This document shows positions 7,995 through 16,477 of a DNA stretch of 64,000 nt, piece by piece. Position numbers and translations under genes: made by a program. The stretch's first letter is position 1; the number at the start of each line of letters is the position of its first letter. Below the pieces are notes generated by a model that searched no databases, was not told the DNA's origin, and saw only the letters and a list, made by a program, of their open reading frames with translations. Source of the stretch: Deltaproteobacteria bacterium. Lineage in GTDB: Bacteria; Myxococcota_C; UBA6777. The DNA lies in NCBI GenBank assembly GCA_002731275.1, contig PCBK01000052.1, forward strand, positions 1 through 64,000. Direction: 5' to 3'.

Positions 7995-10937
7995 ATGAGA
8001 AGAACGACTTCTCGTGTTTCATTTCGGCGCTTTTGGCGCATTGGAACCTTGTTTGCAGTCCTTTCCCTTTTGTCATTTCAGTTCCTCCTGACCTCATGTG
8101 CAGAGTGTCAATACGACTCAGATTGTACAGGAGATGACTACCTTTGCCAGTCCGGCGCGTGTATCCAAAAAGAGCCGACAAGACGGACACCTCCCACAGG
8201 CGACTGTCTCGATGGTGAGACTCGTTCGTGTTACAACGGTCCAGCCGGTACAGTTGGGAAAGGGCCTTGTAAAGAAGGAAAACAGTCTTGTGTTGGAGGC
8301 ACTTGGGGAAGCTGTGTCGGTGCGGTCATTCCACAAGCACCTCCCACCGGAAAAGCTGAAGCTTGCGATGGACAAGACAACGACTGTGACGGTACTGTCG
8401 ACGAAGAATGCCGCTGCACAGATGGCACCAAGCAAAAGTGCTTCACAGGTTCTGCCGCCAATCGTGGCAAAGGCATCTGTAAAGACGGCGAGCAAGTCTG
8501 TATCGACGGCACTTGGGGACAATGTCTCAACCAAAAGCTCCCACAAGCGGAGATCTGTGACAACATCGACAACGACTGCGACGGTGTCATCGACAACGAG
8601 GTCAAACGCGCCTGTAAAGGAAAGTGTGGTCCAGGAAATGAGATCTGCAAAGCCGGTCAGTGGCAGGCTTGCGACGCTCCCCAACCCACCGCAGAAAAGT
8701 GCGGCGATCAAAAAGACAACGATTGTGACGGTGGTGTCGATGAAGGCTGCGACTGTAACCCTGGCACCAAACAATCTTGCTATGGCGGTGCCCCCGCGAC
8801 AAAAACCATCTCTCCGTGTAAAGCCGGAAGCCAAACCTGCACCCCAGACGGCAAATGGCCCACTGAGTGCAAAGGACAAGTCACACCCATCGCAGAGAAG
8901 TGTGACGGTGTAGATAACGACTGTAACGGACGCATCGATGACAACCTCACAAAGACGTGTCAACGAGGTTGCAACACAGGCAACGAGGTATGTGAAGCAG
9001 GCAAGTGGGTCAAATGTAGCGCTGCAGCCGCAGATCCAGAGATCTGCAACAAAAAAGACGACGACTGCAACGGAAAAATCGACGATCTCCTCGGTGGTGG
9101 CACTTGTGAATGTAGCATCGGACAAAAAGAGGTCTGTTACACTGGTCCAACGAGCACACGAGGCACTCTCCCTTGCAAACCGGGCGAGAGGACCTGCCAA
9201 AACACTGGAAAATGGTCTTTTTGTCTCAATCAAGTCGTCCCCCAAACAGAACTATGTAACGGCAAAGACGACGATTGTGACGGCCAAATTGACAACACCC
9301 CCAAGACAAGCAACGCGCTGACCACAAAATGCTACGATGGCCCGACAGGAACAGCTGGAAAAGGCTCCTGTAAAGAAGGCGTAAAGCGCTGCAACAATGG
9401 AAAGTGGACCACTTGCCAAAACCAAGTCATCCCCAAAACCGAGACCTGTAACGGAAAAGACGACAACTGTGACGGTTCTGTCGATGAAAACCTGAAGCGC
9501 TCTTGCTACTCAGGCCCCGCAGGAACATCGGGCAAAGGTATCTGTAAGAGTGGCACCCAAACCTGCGCAGGTGGGACGTGGGGTGCGTGCTCAGGTGAAG
9601 TCACACCACGCGCAGAGACGTGTAACAACAAAGATGATAACTGCGATGGGACCGCCGATGAACGTCCAACCTGTGATCAATGCACACAAGGACAATCACA
9701 GGCTTGCTACACAGGTCCCACAAGCACAAGAGGACGACTCCCCTGTAAAGATGGACGCCAAAGCTGCCTCGTGAGCGGAAAATGGGGAACCTGTACAGGT
9801 CAAGTCCTCCCCCAAACAGAGACATGTAACAACAAAGACGACGATTGCGACGGTAAGATCGACGATGGCGTAACACAGCCTTGCAGCACTGTATGTGGTA
9901 AAGGGGCAAAAGTCTGCACAAATGGGACATTCGGTGCATGTAACGCCCCCACTCCCAAGACAGAAGTGTGCAACGCCAAAGATGATGATTGTAACGGAAA
10001 AATCGACGATGGACTCAACTGCTCTTTGCTCGCGACAACGGACTGGAGTGGGACCATTCACATTTGGGATCCCTACACACAAAAGAAATCCCGCACGATC
10101 AATGGCGGTGTTCGTATCTACGTCGCACGCTTTAGCCCCAACAGAAGTATGCTCGCGACAGGGACTTCTTCCAATCTCAAGATCTGGAATCCAACAACAG
10201 GCGCTGCGATCCGCACAATCACCACAGGAAGCACTGTGCGTTCTGTTGCGTGGTCACCAGACAGCAAGTTGATCGCCGTAGGACTGGACAGCGACGAAGT
10301 TCGCATCTACGACGCTTCTTCGGGTGCACAGAAGGCCAGAAACTCGACCAACTTTACCTCCAACATCCTGGCCCTCGCCTGGCACCCCAACGGACATTGG
10401 GTCGCTGCCGCTTCAGGTGGAAAGATCCACCTCCTCAGCACGACAACGTTGACACGGATCACTGCGCTCCAAACAGCGGGTGTTGCGAGTGCTTCCGAAC
10501 CAACGTACATAGACGTCAGTCCAAGCGGCCAATATATCTCAGCTTCTGTTGGAAGCTCGAAACTCGTCGAGCTGTGGAGTGTCACAGCAACTTCGGGTAG
10601 TAAGATCAAATCCCTCAATGTCCCAGACTATATCTACGAGACGCGCTTTGGGTTGAGTGGAAAATTCTTGCTGGGAACAGGTTACAGTGCGACGGTCATA
10701 TGGACTGTTGCGACACAAACCAAGTACGCCCAACTCAACTTCAGCAATACCTGGGTGTACTCAAGTCATATCGACACTTCTGGCAAGTATCTGGCGATCA
10801 CAGGCCGAGATGGGAACAACATCTCAACAGGCCACTTCTGGATCTACGACATCTCCACAAGCACACCAAAACAACTCCTTCGTGACACCACCACACATAA
10901 AAACAACTACGCTCGCTCCGTCGATTTCAGTCGATAA
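7995..10937 (+). CDS. Lipoprotein with ten MopE-type repeats and a C-terminal WD40 propeller
   Basis: A 980-residue exported protein. A hydrophobic segment ends in the lipobox LLTSC (near residue 36). Residues about 60-690 consist of modules of 55-65 residues, each with a CYTGP.GT.GKG.C motif, a G.W..C turn and a calcium-site-like CDGKDNDCDGxxDE box; I count ten such boxes. Similar cysteine/aspartate motifs occur in MopE-like surface proteins of myxobacteria and methanotrophs. Residues about 690-980 switch to WD40-type repeats (SGTIHIWD, SNLKIWNP, DEVRIYDA), predicted to fold as a beta-propeller. ATG at 7995 has GGAG 9 bases upstream; an earlier in-frame ATG at 7965 lacks one. The function is unknown: calcium-stabilised surface stalk plus binding head is an inference. 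Confidence 0.88.
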   Translation: MRRTTSRVSFRRFWRIGTLFAVLSLLSFQFLLTSCAECQYDSDCTGDDYLCQSGACIQKEPTRRTPPTGDCLDGETRSCYNGPAGTVGKGPCKEGKQSCVGGTWGSCVGAVIPQAPPTGKAEACDGQDNDCDGTVDEECRCTDGTKQKCFTGSAANRGKGICKDGEQVCIDGTWGQCLNQKLPQAEICDNIDNDCDGVIDNEVKRACKGKCGPGNEICKAGQWQACDAPQPTAEKCGDQKDNDCDGGVDEGCDCNPGTKQSCYGGAPATKTISPCKAGSQTCTPDGKWPTECKGQVTPIAEKCDGVDNDCNGRIDDNLTKTCQRGCNTGNEVCEAGKWVKCSAAAADPEICNKKDDDCNGKIDDLLGGGTCECSIGQKEVCYTGPTSTRGTLPCKPGERTCQNTGKWSFCLNQVVPQTELCNGKDDDCDGQIDNTPKTSNALTTKCYDGPTGTAGKGSCKEGVKRCNNGKWTTCQNQVIPKTETCNGKDDNCDGSVDENLKRSCYSGPAGTSGKGICKSGTQTCAGGTWGACSGEVTPRAETCNNKDDNCDGTADERPTCDQCTQGQSQACYTGPTSTRGRLPCKDGRQSCLVSGKWGTCTGQVLPQTETCNNKDDDCDGKIDDGVTQPCSTVCGKGAKVCTNGTFGACNAPTPKTEVCNAKDDDCNGKIDDGLNCSLLATTDWSGTIHIWDPYTQKKSRTINGGVRIYVARFSPNRSMLATGTSSNLKIWNPTTGAAIRTITTGSTVRSVAWSPDSKLIAVGLDSDEVRIYDASSGAQKARNSTNFTSNILALAWHPNGHWVAAASGGKIHLLSTTTLTRITALQTAGVASASEPTYIDVSPSGQYISASVGSSKLVELWSVTATSGSKIKSLNVPDYIYETRFGLSGKFLLGTGYSATVIWTVATQTKYAQLNFSNTWVYSSHIDTSGKYLAITGRDGNNISTGHFWIYDISTSTPKQLLRDTTTHKNNYARSVDFSR

Positions 10938-11271
10938 CACAGTGTAGAAAGCTCCTCCCCATCACAGCTCCTTCCGTCCTCCTCGACTTACCTCCAAACA
11001 GTCCATCTGCCGATCGTTTTGCGGGATCGGACAGCCCCAAACAAAAACACTAAAAAAGCATATAAAAAGAGCACATAGACTTTTGTTTTTGTATTGTTTT
11101 GCAGAAAAAATGAAGTCCCATGACACGTTGTGACGCGATCTCGCTGCATGCTGTTGTGTGTAAGAAACATGTCATCAGAGACCCAAACCCCCAGTGACTT
11201 TGCAACCCGGGCTCTGAGGACAGGAATAACGGCAATACGCCGCAAACATACAACATAGGATGTGAAAGGCA
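10938..11271. other. Intergenic region, no gene recognised
   Basis: A 334-bp gap. A small hairpin CCGATC / GATCGG lies near 11012-11032 but has no T-run on the plus strand, so it is not a convincing terminator. Frames on the minus strand have no coding signature. Confidence 0.4.
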
Positions 11272-11799
11272 ATGCGAAAAAAACATTCCTTGTCCCCCAT
11301 CCCACTTGATTTGGAATTCGATCCGATCATCGGCCGAGATATGCAACCCCTCGGTCTTGAAAAGGAGATCCCACACCAGCAGTGGATCGAAGAGTGGATG
11401 GAAGTAGTTGGACCGAAAATCGCACAACATACACGCCCAATCTCATTTGAAGACGGGATCCTCACGATCCGGGTAAAGGATCGCCATTGGCTCATGGAGC
11501 TAAGCTCCCACAGAGCCAGCTACGCACGGCTGATCAACGAGCAGCTTGGCGAACAGAGGATCAAAGAGTTTCGTTTTGAGATTGGTGAGCTTACGCCATT
11601 GCCCGAGAATATGCCGATAGAGGATAATCCATCTCCAGCATGGCTTGACTTGCAACTTCCACCTGAAGTTGAAGAGGAAATCGAGCAAAAACTCGCGCAC
11701 TTGCCTGAAAACCACATCAAACAAAGCGCCCGTCGCATCATGCTCAACCACCGCAAGGTGCTCCATATGAGACAACGACACAAACGCCCGAGACGCTGA
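11272..11799 (+). CDS. DciA-like (DUF721) protein
   Basis: A 175-residue protein matching the DUF721/DciA pattern: W.evVG..ia.ht.p.sfedG.L.i.v.d..W..eL at about residues 40-85, followed by the helix and short strand of the family. DciA proteins load or interact with the replicative helicase DnaB in bacteria that lack DnaC. The C-terminus (about 110-175) is a lineage-specific basic extension ending HMRQRHKRPRR. The start is uncertain: AAAGG sits only a few bases from the ATG at 11272, and an internal ATG at 11341 would still keep the whole domain. It is 45 bp upstream of the twin-domain gene and may be co-transcribed with it. Confidence 0.8.
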   Translation: MRKKHSLSPIPLDLEFDPIIGRDMQPLGLEKEIPHQQWIEEWMEVVGPKIAQHTRPISFEDGILTIRVKDRHWLMELSSHRASYARLINEQLGEQRIKEFRFEIGELTPLPENMPIEDNPSPAWLDLQLPPEVEEEIEQKLAHLPENHIKQSARRIMLNHRKVLHMRQRHKRPRR

Positions 11800-11844
11800 G
11801 GGCATGATGCTTTTTGTTCCTTTTTCGATTCTCGAGGAGAGCCC

Positions 11845-12687
11845 ATGTCTTATTACGTCCACGTATTCCATCGAGGCCAAAAGCGCCGCATGGACATCGA
11901 TCCCGAAAAAGGGTTAGGCAAATATATCAGCAACCAACACATCCTCGAAAAACGCATCCGCATCAAAGATGGACAGGAATTTCAGGAGCTGCTCAACCAA
12001 CAAGCACAATTTGCCATCCTCAAGTTTGATCCCCACCGCTTTCGGTGGAAAACGATGATCATCTTCGATCACAACAACGCACAAGTCCAACAACAAGATC
12101 TCGTGATCAACGGCAACCCCAAACCGCTCAAACTCGCAGGACTGCTCGATACAGACCCATACAACCTCGATGTCCTCACCATCTATGCACGCAAGCCTGC
12201 CCGCCACCTCGTCGTCGTGAGCAAGCAGGAGCTTCCACAACCCCCCGCCTTTGACGAGGAAGATGAGAGCGAATACTACGTACACATCTTCTCAAGAGGA
12301 CAAAAACGCAGACTCAACATCCACCTCAAGCGTGGACTGGGGAACTTCCTGACATGTAACAAAATCCTCGAACGACGCGTACTCGTAGAGTCGCCAGAGG
12401 ACGTACAAGAGCTGCTCGAACAAGGACACAAATTCGCCATTCTCAAATTTGACCCGCTGCGCTTTCGGTGGAAGTCTCTCATCCTCTTCGACCAACACAA
12501 CGCACACATCGAGAAAGACGAACTCGTAATCAACGACACCTCCAAACCACTACATCAATCAGGGCTCATGGACGTCGACCCCGCCAATCTCAACATCATC
12601 ACCATCTTCCACCTCGAACAACTCCATCCAACACAAAAAAAGCCCTCTCAGATACACACACCGACCCCCAAACGAGCCGTCGGTTGA
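11845..12687 (+). CDS. Protein with two tandem copies of an unrecognised ~117-residue domain
   Basis: A 280-residue protein without signal peptide or membrane segment, hence probably cytoplasmic. Residues about 2-118 and 136-252 are two copies of the same domain, roughly half identical by eye. Shared blocks are YYVH.F.RGQKRR, a GLG turn, ILE.R, QELL, FAILKFDP.RFRWK, a hydrophobic strand before FD, LVIN and GL.D.DP.NL. Spacing is nearly gap-free, pointing to a fairly recent duplication under constraint. I do not recognise the family. A good ribosome-binding site (GGAG, 5 bases) supports the start. The end is a short basic tail. Confidence 0.8.
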   Translation: MSYYVHVFHRGQKRRMDIDPEKGLGKYISNQHILEKRIRIKDGQEFQELLNQQAQFAILKFDPHRFRWKTMIIFDHNNAQVQQQDLVINGNPKPLKLAGLLDTDPYNLDVLTIYARKPARHLVVVSKQELPQPPAFDEEDESEYYVHIFSRGQKRRLNIHLKRGLGNFLTCNKILERRVLVESPEDVQELLEQGHKFAILKFDPLRFRWKSLILFDQHNAHIEKDELVINDTSKPLHQSGLMDVDPANLNIITIFHLEQLHPTQKKPSQIHTPTPKRAVG

Positions 12688-12745
12688 GCTTCTGTCCCCC
12701 CCATATTCACCTCTCCAAAACCCCCCTCCCAAGGCTCCTGGATTC

Positions 12746-12774
12746 TTGACAATATCTCCTGATTTTCGTAGCTT
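12746..12774 (+). promoter_or_regulatory. Possible sigma-70 promoter upstream of the lipoprotein gene at 12818
   Basis: A perfect -35 TTGACA (12746-12751) and a weak -10 TAGCTT (12769-12774) are 17 bp apart, about 44 bp before the start codon. The -10 matches only partly. Confidence 0.35.
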
Positions 12775-12817
12775 CTGTGGACATTTACCAATGTCCATTT
12801 TGCGCAAGGAGAAGGAT

Positions 12818-13978
12818 ATGTTGCGTTCTGCCATGTTTGGATTATCTATGTTTTTGATGTGTTTTATGTTTGCAGTTGTACCGCTCACAGGTTGTGGAGA
12901 CAACAACAAAACGACCGAAAAGAGCGACGAAGCGACGACGGATGCGTCGACACCAACAGAGCAAAACACGGGTTTTCGGACCTGCGAGCCAGGTGAAAAA
13001 ATCAACGACTGTCAGGGAAGTGGGGACTGCAAAGCAGAGCGCGATTGCGACAGGCTTCGCGGATATGAGCAGGCAGGGATGTGCTTCGATAACATGTGTG
13101 GCATGACCCCCAAAAAACAAGACGCAACCATCCAAAAGGATAAAAAAGAAGCCAAGCCCGATTGGTCTTGCTTGACGTCCACACCTGCACTTCCCTCTGG
13201 ACCAGAAAAGACAACACTCTGGGGACGAGTCGAGGCCTTCGGCCTGAGCAGTGACACAACAGGCCTGAAAGTCGAAGTCTTCAAACAAGCTGACTTCCTC
13301 AAAGACCCAAACACTGCGACCCCCATCGGGACGTACACCTCAGACGTTCCCAAGTCTCAAGATGGCTGCACAGAGACGTGTGGTGAACGACACATTTGTT
13401 ACAACAAAAAATGCGTCAAGATCGAAGACTCCAGCGGATACGCGATCGCGATTTACGACGTCAAGGATGTCCCCACCAACACTCTCCTAGCTGTCCGTAC
13501 ATCAGGAGACGGGTTTGTCGCGACGATCCAATACAACCTCTGGGTCCCTGCGGACAAAGTCAAAGACGATCTGTTCGAGCTGCGCTCCTTCGTCATCTCC
13601 GAAGTCACGAAGAGCCTGATCCCCGCAACGGCAGGTATCAGCAAAATCGCAGACGGAAATGCTGCCATCGCAGGTGAAGTCCAAGATTGTAGTGGTGAAC
13701 AAGTCCAAGGTGTGACAGTCAACATCTCAGCACGTGCACAAAAACTTGGCTACTTCAATGGTGATGGGGACCAACCTGATCCAGAGCAGAATGAGACCAA
13801 CCGTGACGGAACCTACGCCGCGCTCAACATCAAAGTTCCTGAAAACGGCGACATCAACGTACTGTTTGTCGCCAACATTGACGGCAAACCAACCAAACTG
13901 CTCAAGTACGGAATCAAACTCTTCCCTGACGCGATCTCTGTACTGACAGTCACGCCCTGGCATCCAGGCTTGAAGTAA
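12818..13978 (+). CDS. Putative lipoprotein with C-terminal beta-sandwich-like region
   Basis: A 386-residue protein from the ATG at 12818, which has AAGGAGAAGG just upstream; longer in-frame starts lack one. The signal peptide ends in the lipobox PLTGC (near residue 26). A Thr/Asp/Glu-rich linker is followed by a small cysteine cluster (C.G.GDCKAERDCDR, CFDNMCGM, residues about 50-90), a central region with TETCGERHICYNKKC (about 185-200), and a C-terminal stretch (about 285-386) reading like a carboxypeptidase-regulatory-like or Ig-like beta domain (GEVQDCSGEQVQGVTVNIS). It lies 44 bp upstream of the ceramidase-fold gene and is probably in one operon with it. Function unknown. Confidence 0.75.
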   Translation: MLRSAMFGLSMFLMCFMFAVVPLTGCGDNNKTTEKSDEATTDASTPTEQNTGFRTCEPGEKINDCQGSGDCKAERDCDRLRGYEQAGMCFDNMCGMTPKKQDATIQKDKKEAKPDWSCLTSTPALPSGPEKTTLWGRVEAFGLSSDTTGLKVEVFKQADFLKDPNTATPIGTYTSDVPKSQDGCTETCGERHICYNKKCVKIEDSSGYAIAIYDVKDVPTNTLLAVRTSGDGFVATIQYNLWVPADKVKDDLFELRSFVISEVTKSLIPATAGISKIADGNAAIAGEVQDCSGEQVQGVTVNISARAQKLGYFNGDGDQPDPEQNETNRDGTYAALNIKVPENGDINVLFVANIDGKPTKLLKYGIKLFPDAISVLTVTPWHPGLK

Positions 13979-14022
13979 CTTCTTTTATCACTGATACCCC
14001 GAACAAAAGGAGTACTTCTTCG

Positions 14023-16101
14023 ATGCAATTCGGTACATCATTCAAAAGATCTGCGCTGCTCTTTATCTTTGGTGTCTCTTGCCTCTCGGCGCTGACATTT
14101 TGTGGCGACACACCCAAAGAAGAGACCAAACCCATCGACCCCAAAAGCATTGGTCTACATGACATCTGTCCAGGCCGTGAAGGTTGTATGGCGCCCAAAG
14201 GTGAACTTTACGCAGGCGCCGCCGCCGTCGACATGACCCCTACATCCTACGAGGTCGGTCGCTGGTCATACCTGACCCACAAAGGATTTTGTCCATCCCC
14301 AACACCCAAATCCCCCTACGATACACTTCGCTGTGGACAATACATCGAACGCAGCCAATACGGACGTAAGGATTGTGGAACGGATGGCTTGTGCCCCAAT
14401 GACAACCAAAAAACACGTGTCCCCTGTGACGCAAACACAAAGTGTCCTAACGACCAGATGACATGCAATGTCGAACAAAAGACTTGCTATCTCAAATACA
14501 CAAAACCCGATGACGATGGCTCCGAAAAAGACGGCATGCCAGACTACTTCCTCGACTGTGGTACGGACCGAATTTGCCCATGTATCGCGCCTGACAAACA
14601 GCCTTCTTACTATGGCAAAGACAAAAAGTGTCTGACAGGCCACACCAAAAACCCCGAGTACACAGGTCCCGATGCTGACGGTACAGAAGGCAATGGAAAG
14701 TTCGAAGTCCGCTGGATGGCAGGTTTCGACACCAACCACCCCATCATGGGTGCGCACGATCCCATCTGGGCGCGTGCGCTCGTTCTCCGTACAGGTGACA
14801 CGACCGTTGCGATTGTCTCCGTTGACTTGGTAGGATACTTCCGCAACAAGATCGACGAAGTACGCAAGATGGTCAACGAAAAACTGCCCGGCAATGAGAT
14901 CGACCACATCTTGATTTCATCCACACACGCTCACGAAGGTCCTGATTCAGTCGGTCAGTGGGGACGTGCACAGGCAGGCGTGCCTATCGAAACAGGCGTT
15001 CACCCTGAATTCTCCACAAATCTCATCAAACACATGGCGCAAGCCGTTATTGATGCCCATAAATCACTCAAAAAAGCCACGATGAAGGTCGGAAAGACCA
15101 AAACAGGTCGCGAAGGTTACCTTCGAGATAGTCGCGATCCCAAGGTCTTCGATGATGAGCTTCATGTCCTTCAGGTCCTCGGTGCAGACGATGGTAAAGT
15201 TATCTCCACCATGGTCAACTGGGGGAACCACCCTGAAGTGCTCTCCGACATCAACAACTTCATCACCTCGGACTTCTCCCACTATATCCGCGAAGGGATC
15301 GAAAAAGGCGTCCCCAAAGGGAAAGACACACCCGAATACAAGGGTTTTGGTGGTGTTGGGATTTACCTACAAGGTGCTGTTGGTGGTTTGATGACGCCGC
15401 TGCGCATCGAAGTCCCCGACCTGAATGGTGTGAAGCAAAGCAAGAGCGACTGGGAAAAGTCGAAGGCGCTTGGATATAACCTCGCGATCAAAGCCTTCGA
15501 AGCCCTCAAAAGCGGCGAAGAGATCAAAGACGCGGAGATCGCCTTCTGGGTCCAGCGTATCAAGGTCAAGATGGAAAACAAACAGTTCCACACGGCGTTT
15601 AGTGTGGGCTTGTTTGACAGAGAACCAACAGGGTACGACCCGCTGCTCCCCATCAGTCAGGACAACATGCCCTCGCTGATCACAGAGGTCTCGGTCATTC
15701 GCGTTGGTCCGGTGACGTTCTTTACAGCTCCAGGTGAGCTTGACCCCGAGATCCTTGTGGGTGGATACGACGGAAAGCACAGCTATGGCATCGAACTCAT
15801 CGACCCCAACAACCCCAACCCACCCGACCTGACCAAAGCACCCAAGGGACCTTATCTCAAGGAACGTATGCCAGGAAAATACAAGTTCTTTGTGGGCTTG
15901 GGTAACGACTTCTTGGGTTACATCATCGGCTCTTGGAATTACCAGCTCGACAAGACCAACCCATACTTCGATCAGGCACCGGGCAATCACTACGAAGAGA
16001 CCAACGGCATTGGCCCTGCAATGACACCGGCCCTGCTCGAAACCTATGACAAGTTGATTCCGATGCTCGCGACGCCTGGACCTCCTGCAGCCACAAAATA
16101 G
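14023..16101 (+). CDS. Exported neutral/alkaline ceramidase-fold protein with a cysteine-rich insert
   Basis: A 692-residue exported protein, likely lipidated at the cysteine of SALTFC (residue 27), although phenylalanine before the cysteine is atypical. The core matches the neutral/alkaline non-lysosomal ceramidase family: AGAAAVDMTP near residue 65, a D.IWARALVL segment, IVSVDLVG, SSTHAHEGPD and NWGNHPE; the last two carry the histidines expected to bind zinc. Where characterised ceramidases have the nucleophile serine in GDVSP, this protein reads GGLMTP (near 450), so classic ceramidase chemistry is doubtful. A cysteine-rich insert (about 85-230) holds calcium-loop-like DADGTEGNGKFE. Start follows AAAGGAG. 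Probably an esterase/amidase or binding protein on the cell surface. Confidence 0.78.
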   Translation: MQFGTSFKRSALLFIFGVSCLSALTFCGDTPKEETKPIDPKSIGLHDICPGREGCMAPKGELYAGAAAVDMTPTSYEVGRWSYLTHKGFCPSPTPKSPYDTLRCGQYIERSQYGRKDCGTDGLCPNDNQKTRVPCDANTKCPNDQMTCNVEQKTCYLKYTKPDDDGSEKDGMPDYFLDCGTDRICPCIAPDKQPSYYGKDKKCLTGHTKNPEYTGPDADGTEGNGKFEVRWMAGFDTNHPIMGAHDPIWARALVLRTGDTTVAIVSVDLVGYFRNKIDEVRKMVNEKLPGNEIDHILISSTHAHEGPDSVGQWGRAQAGVPIETGVHPEFSTNLIKHMAQAVIDAHKSLKKATMKVGKTKTGREGYLRDSRDPKVFDDELHVLQVLGADDGKVISTMVNWGNHPEVLSDINNFITSDFSHYIREGIEKGVPKGKDTPEYKGFGGVGIYLQGAVGGLMTPLRIEVPDLNGVKQSKSDWEKSKALGYNLAIKAFEALKSGEEIKDAEIAFWVQRIKVKMENKQFHTAFSVGLFDREPTGYDPLLPISQDNMPSLITEVSVIRVGPVTFFTAPGELDPEILVGGYDGKHSYGIELIDPNNPNPPDLTKAPKGPYLKERMPGKYKFFVGLGNDFLGYIIGSWNYQLDKTNPYFDQAPGNHYEETNGIGPAMTPALLETYDKLIPMLATPGPPAATK

Positions 16102-16477
16102 CTCCCAAGACTTTCCTCCTCTCCCTCTCTCCACTCCATGATTTCATTGAGACCAGCCAGACTTCGAAGGGGTCTTTGATACAACTCCAGTGGCTCGCCA
16201 GACGTGCTGGTCACCCACATCTTTATGCTATTTCGCCATAAAGGAATCCTAGAGGTGTGCAAAGATGAATGGAGTTTATGTATATTGAATGTATGTAAAA
16301 CGTGAGAGTGTCTTCGTTTTGTGGCCATCGTGAAGTTGCATCTTTTTTGAAAGCCACATACAATCAGGACACTTTGAACGAGTATGAAAACGGTTGAGTT
16401 TATCGCTGGATTCAAGCCGTTTTGACCGAGATGGTCTTTTTTTCGCTTTCTGACAAGAATGGTTGGAGTTAGTCGTC
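16102..16477. other. Intergenic region with weak hairpins before the giant Cys-rich gene
   Basis: A 376-bp gap with no recognised gene. An imperfect inverted repeat (AAAACGGTTG at 16387-16396, CAAGCCGTTTT at 16413-16423) is followed by a small stem GACC/GGTC and seven T residues (16424-16443). This could be a weak terminator or a leader structure, since it ends about 35 bp before the next start codon. Confidence 0.4.

Noticed and set aside
8118-9245. A 375-codon minus-strand frame inside the MopE/WD40 gene
   Set aside because: It is produced by the biased codons of the repeated CDGxDNDCDG modules, has no ribosome-binding site and its translation lacks any domain pattern.
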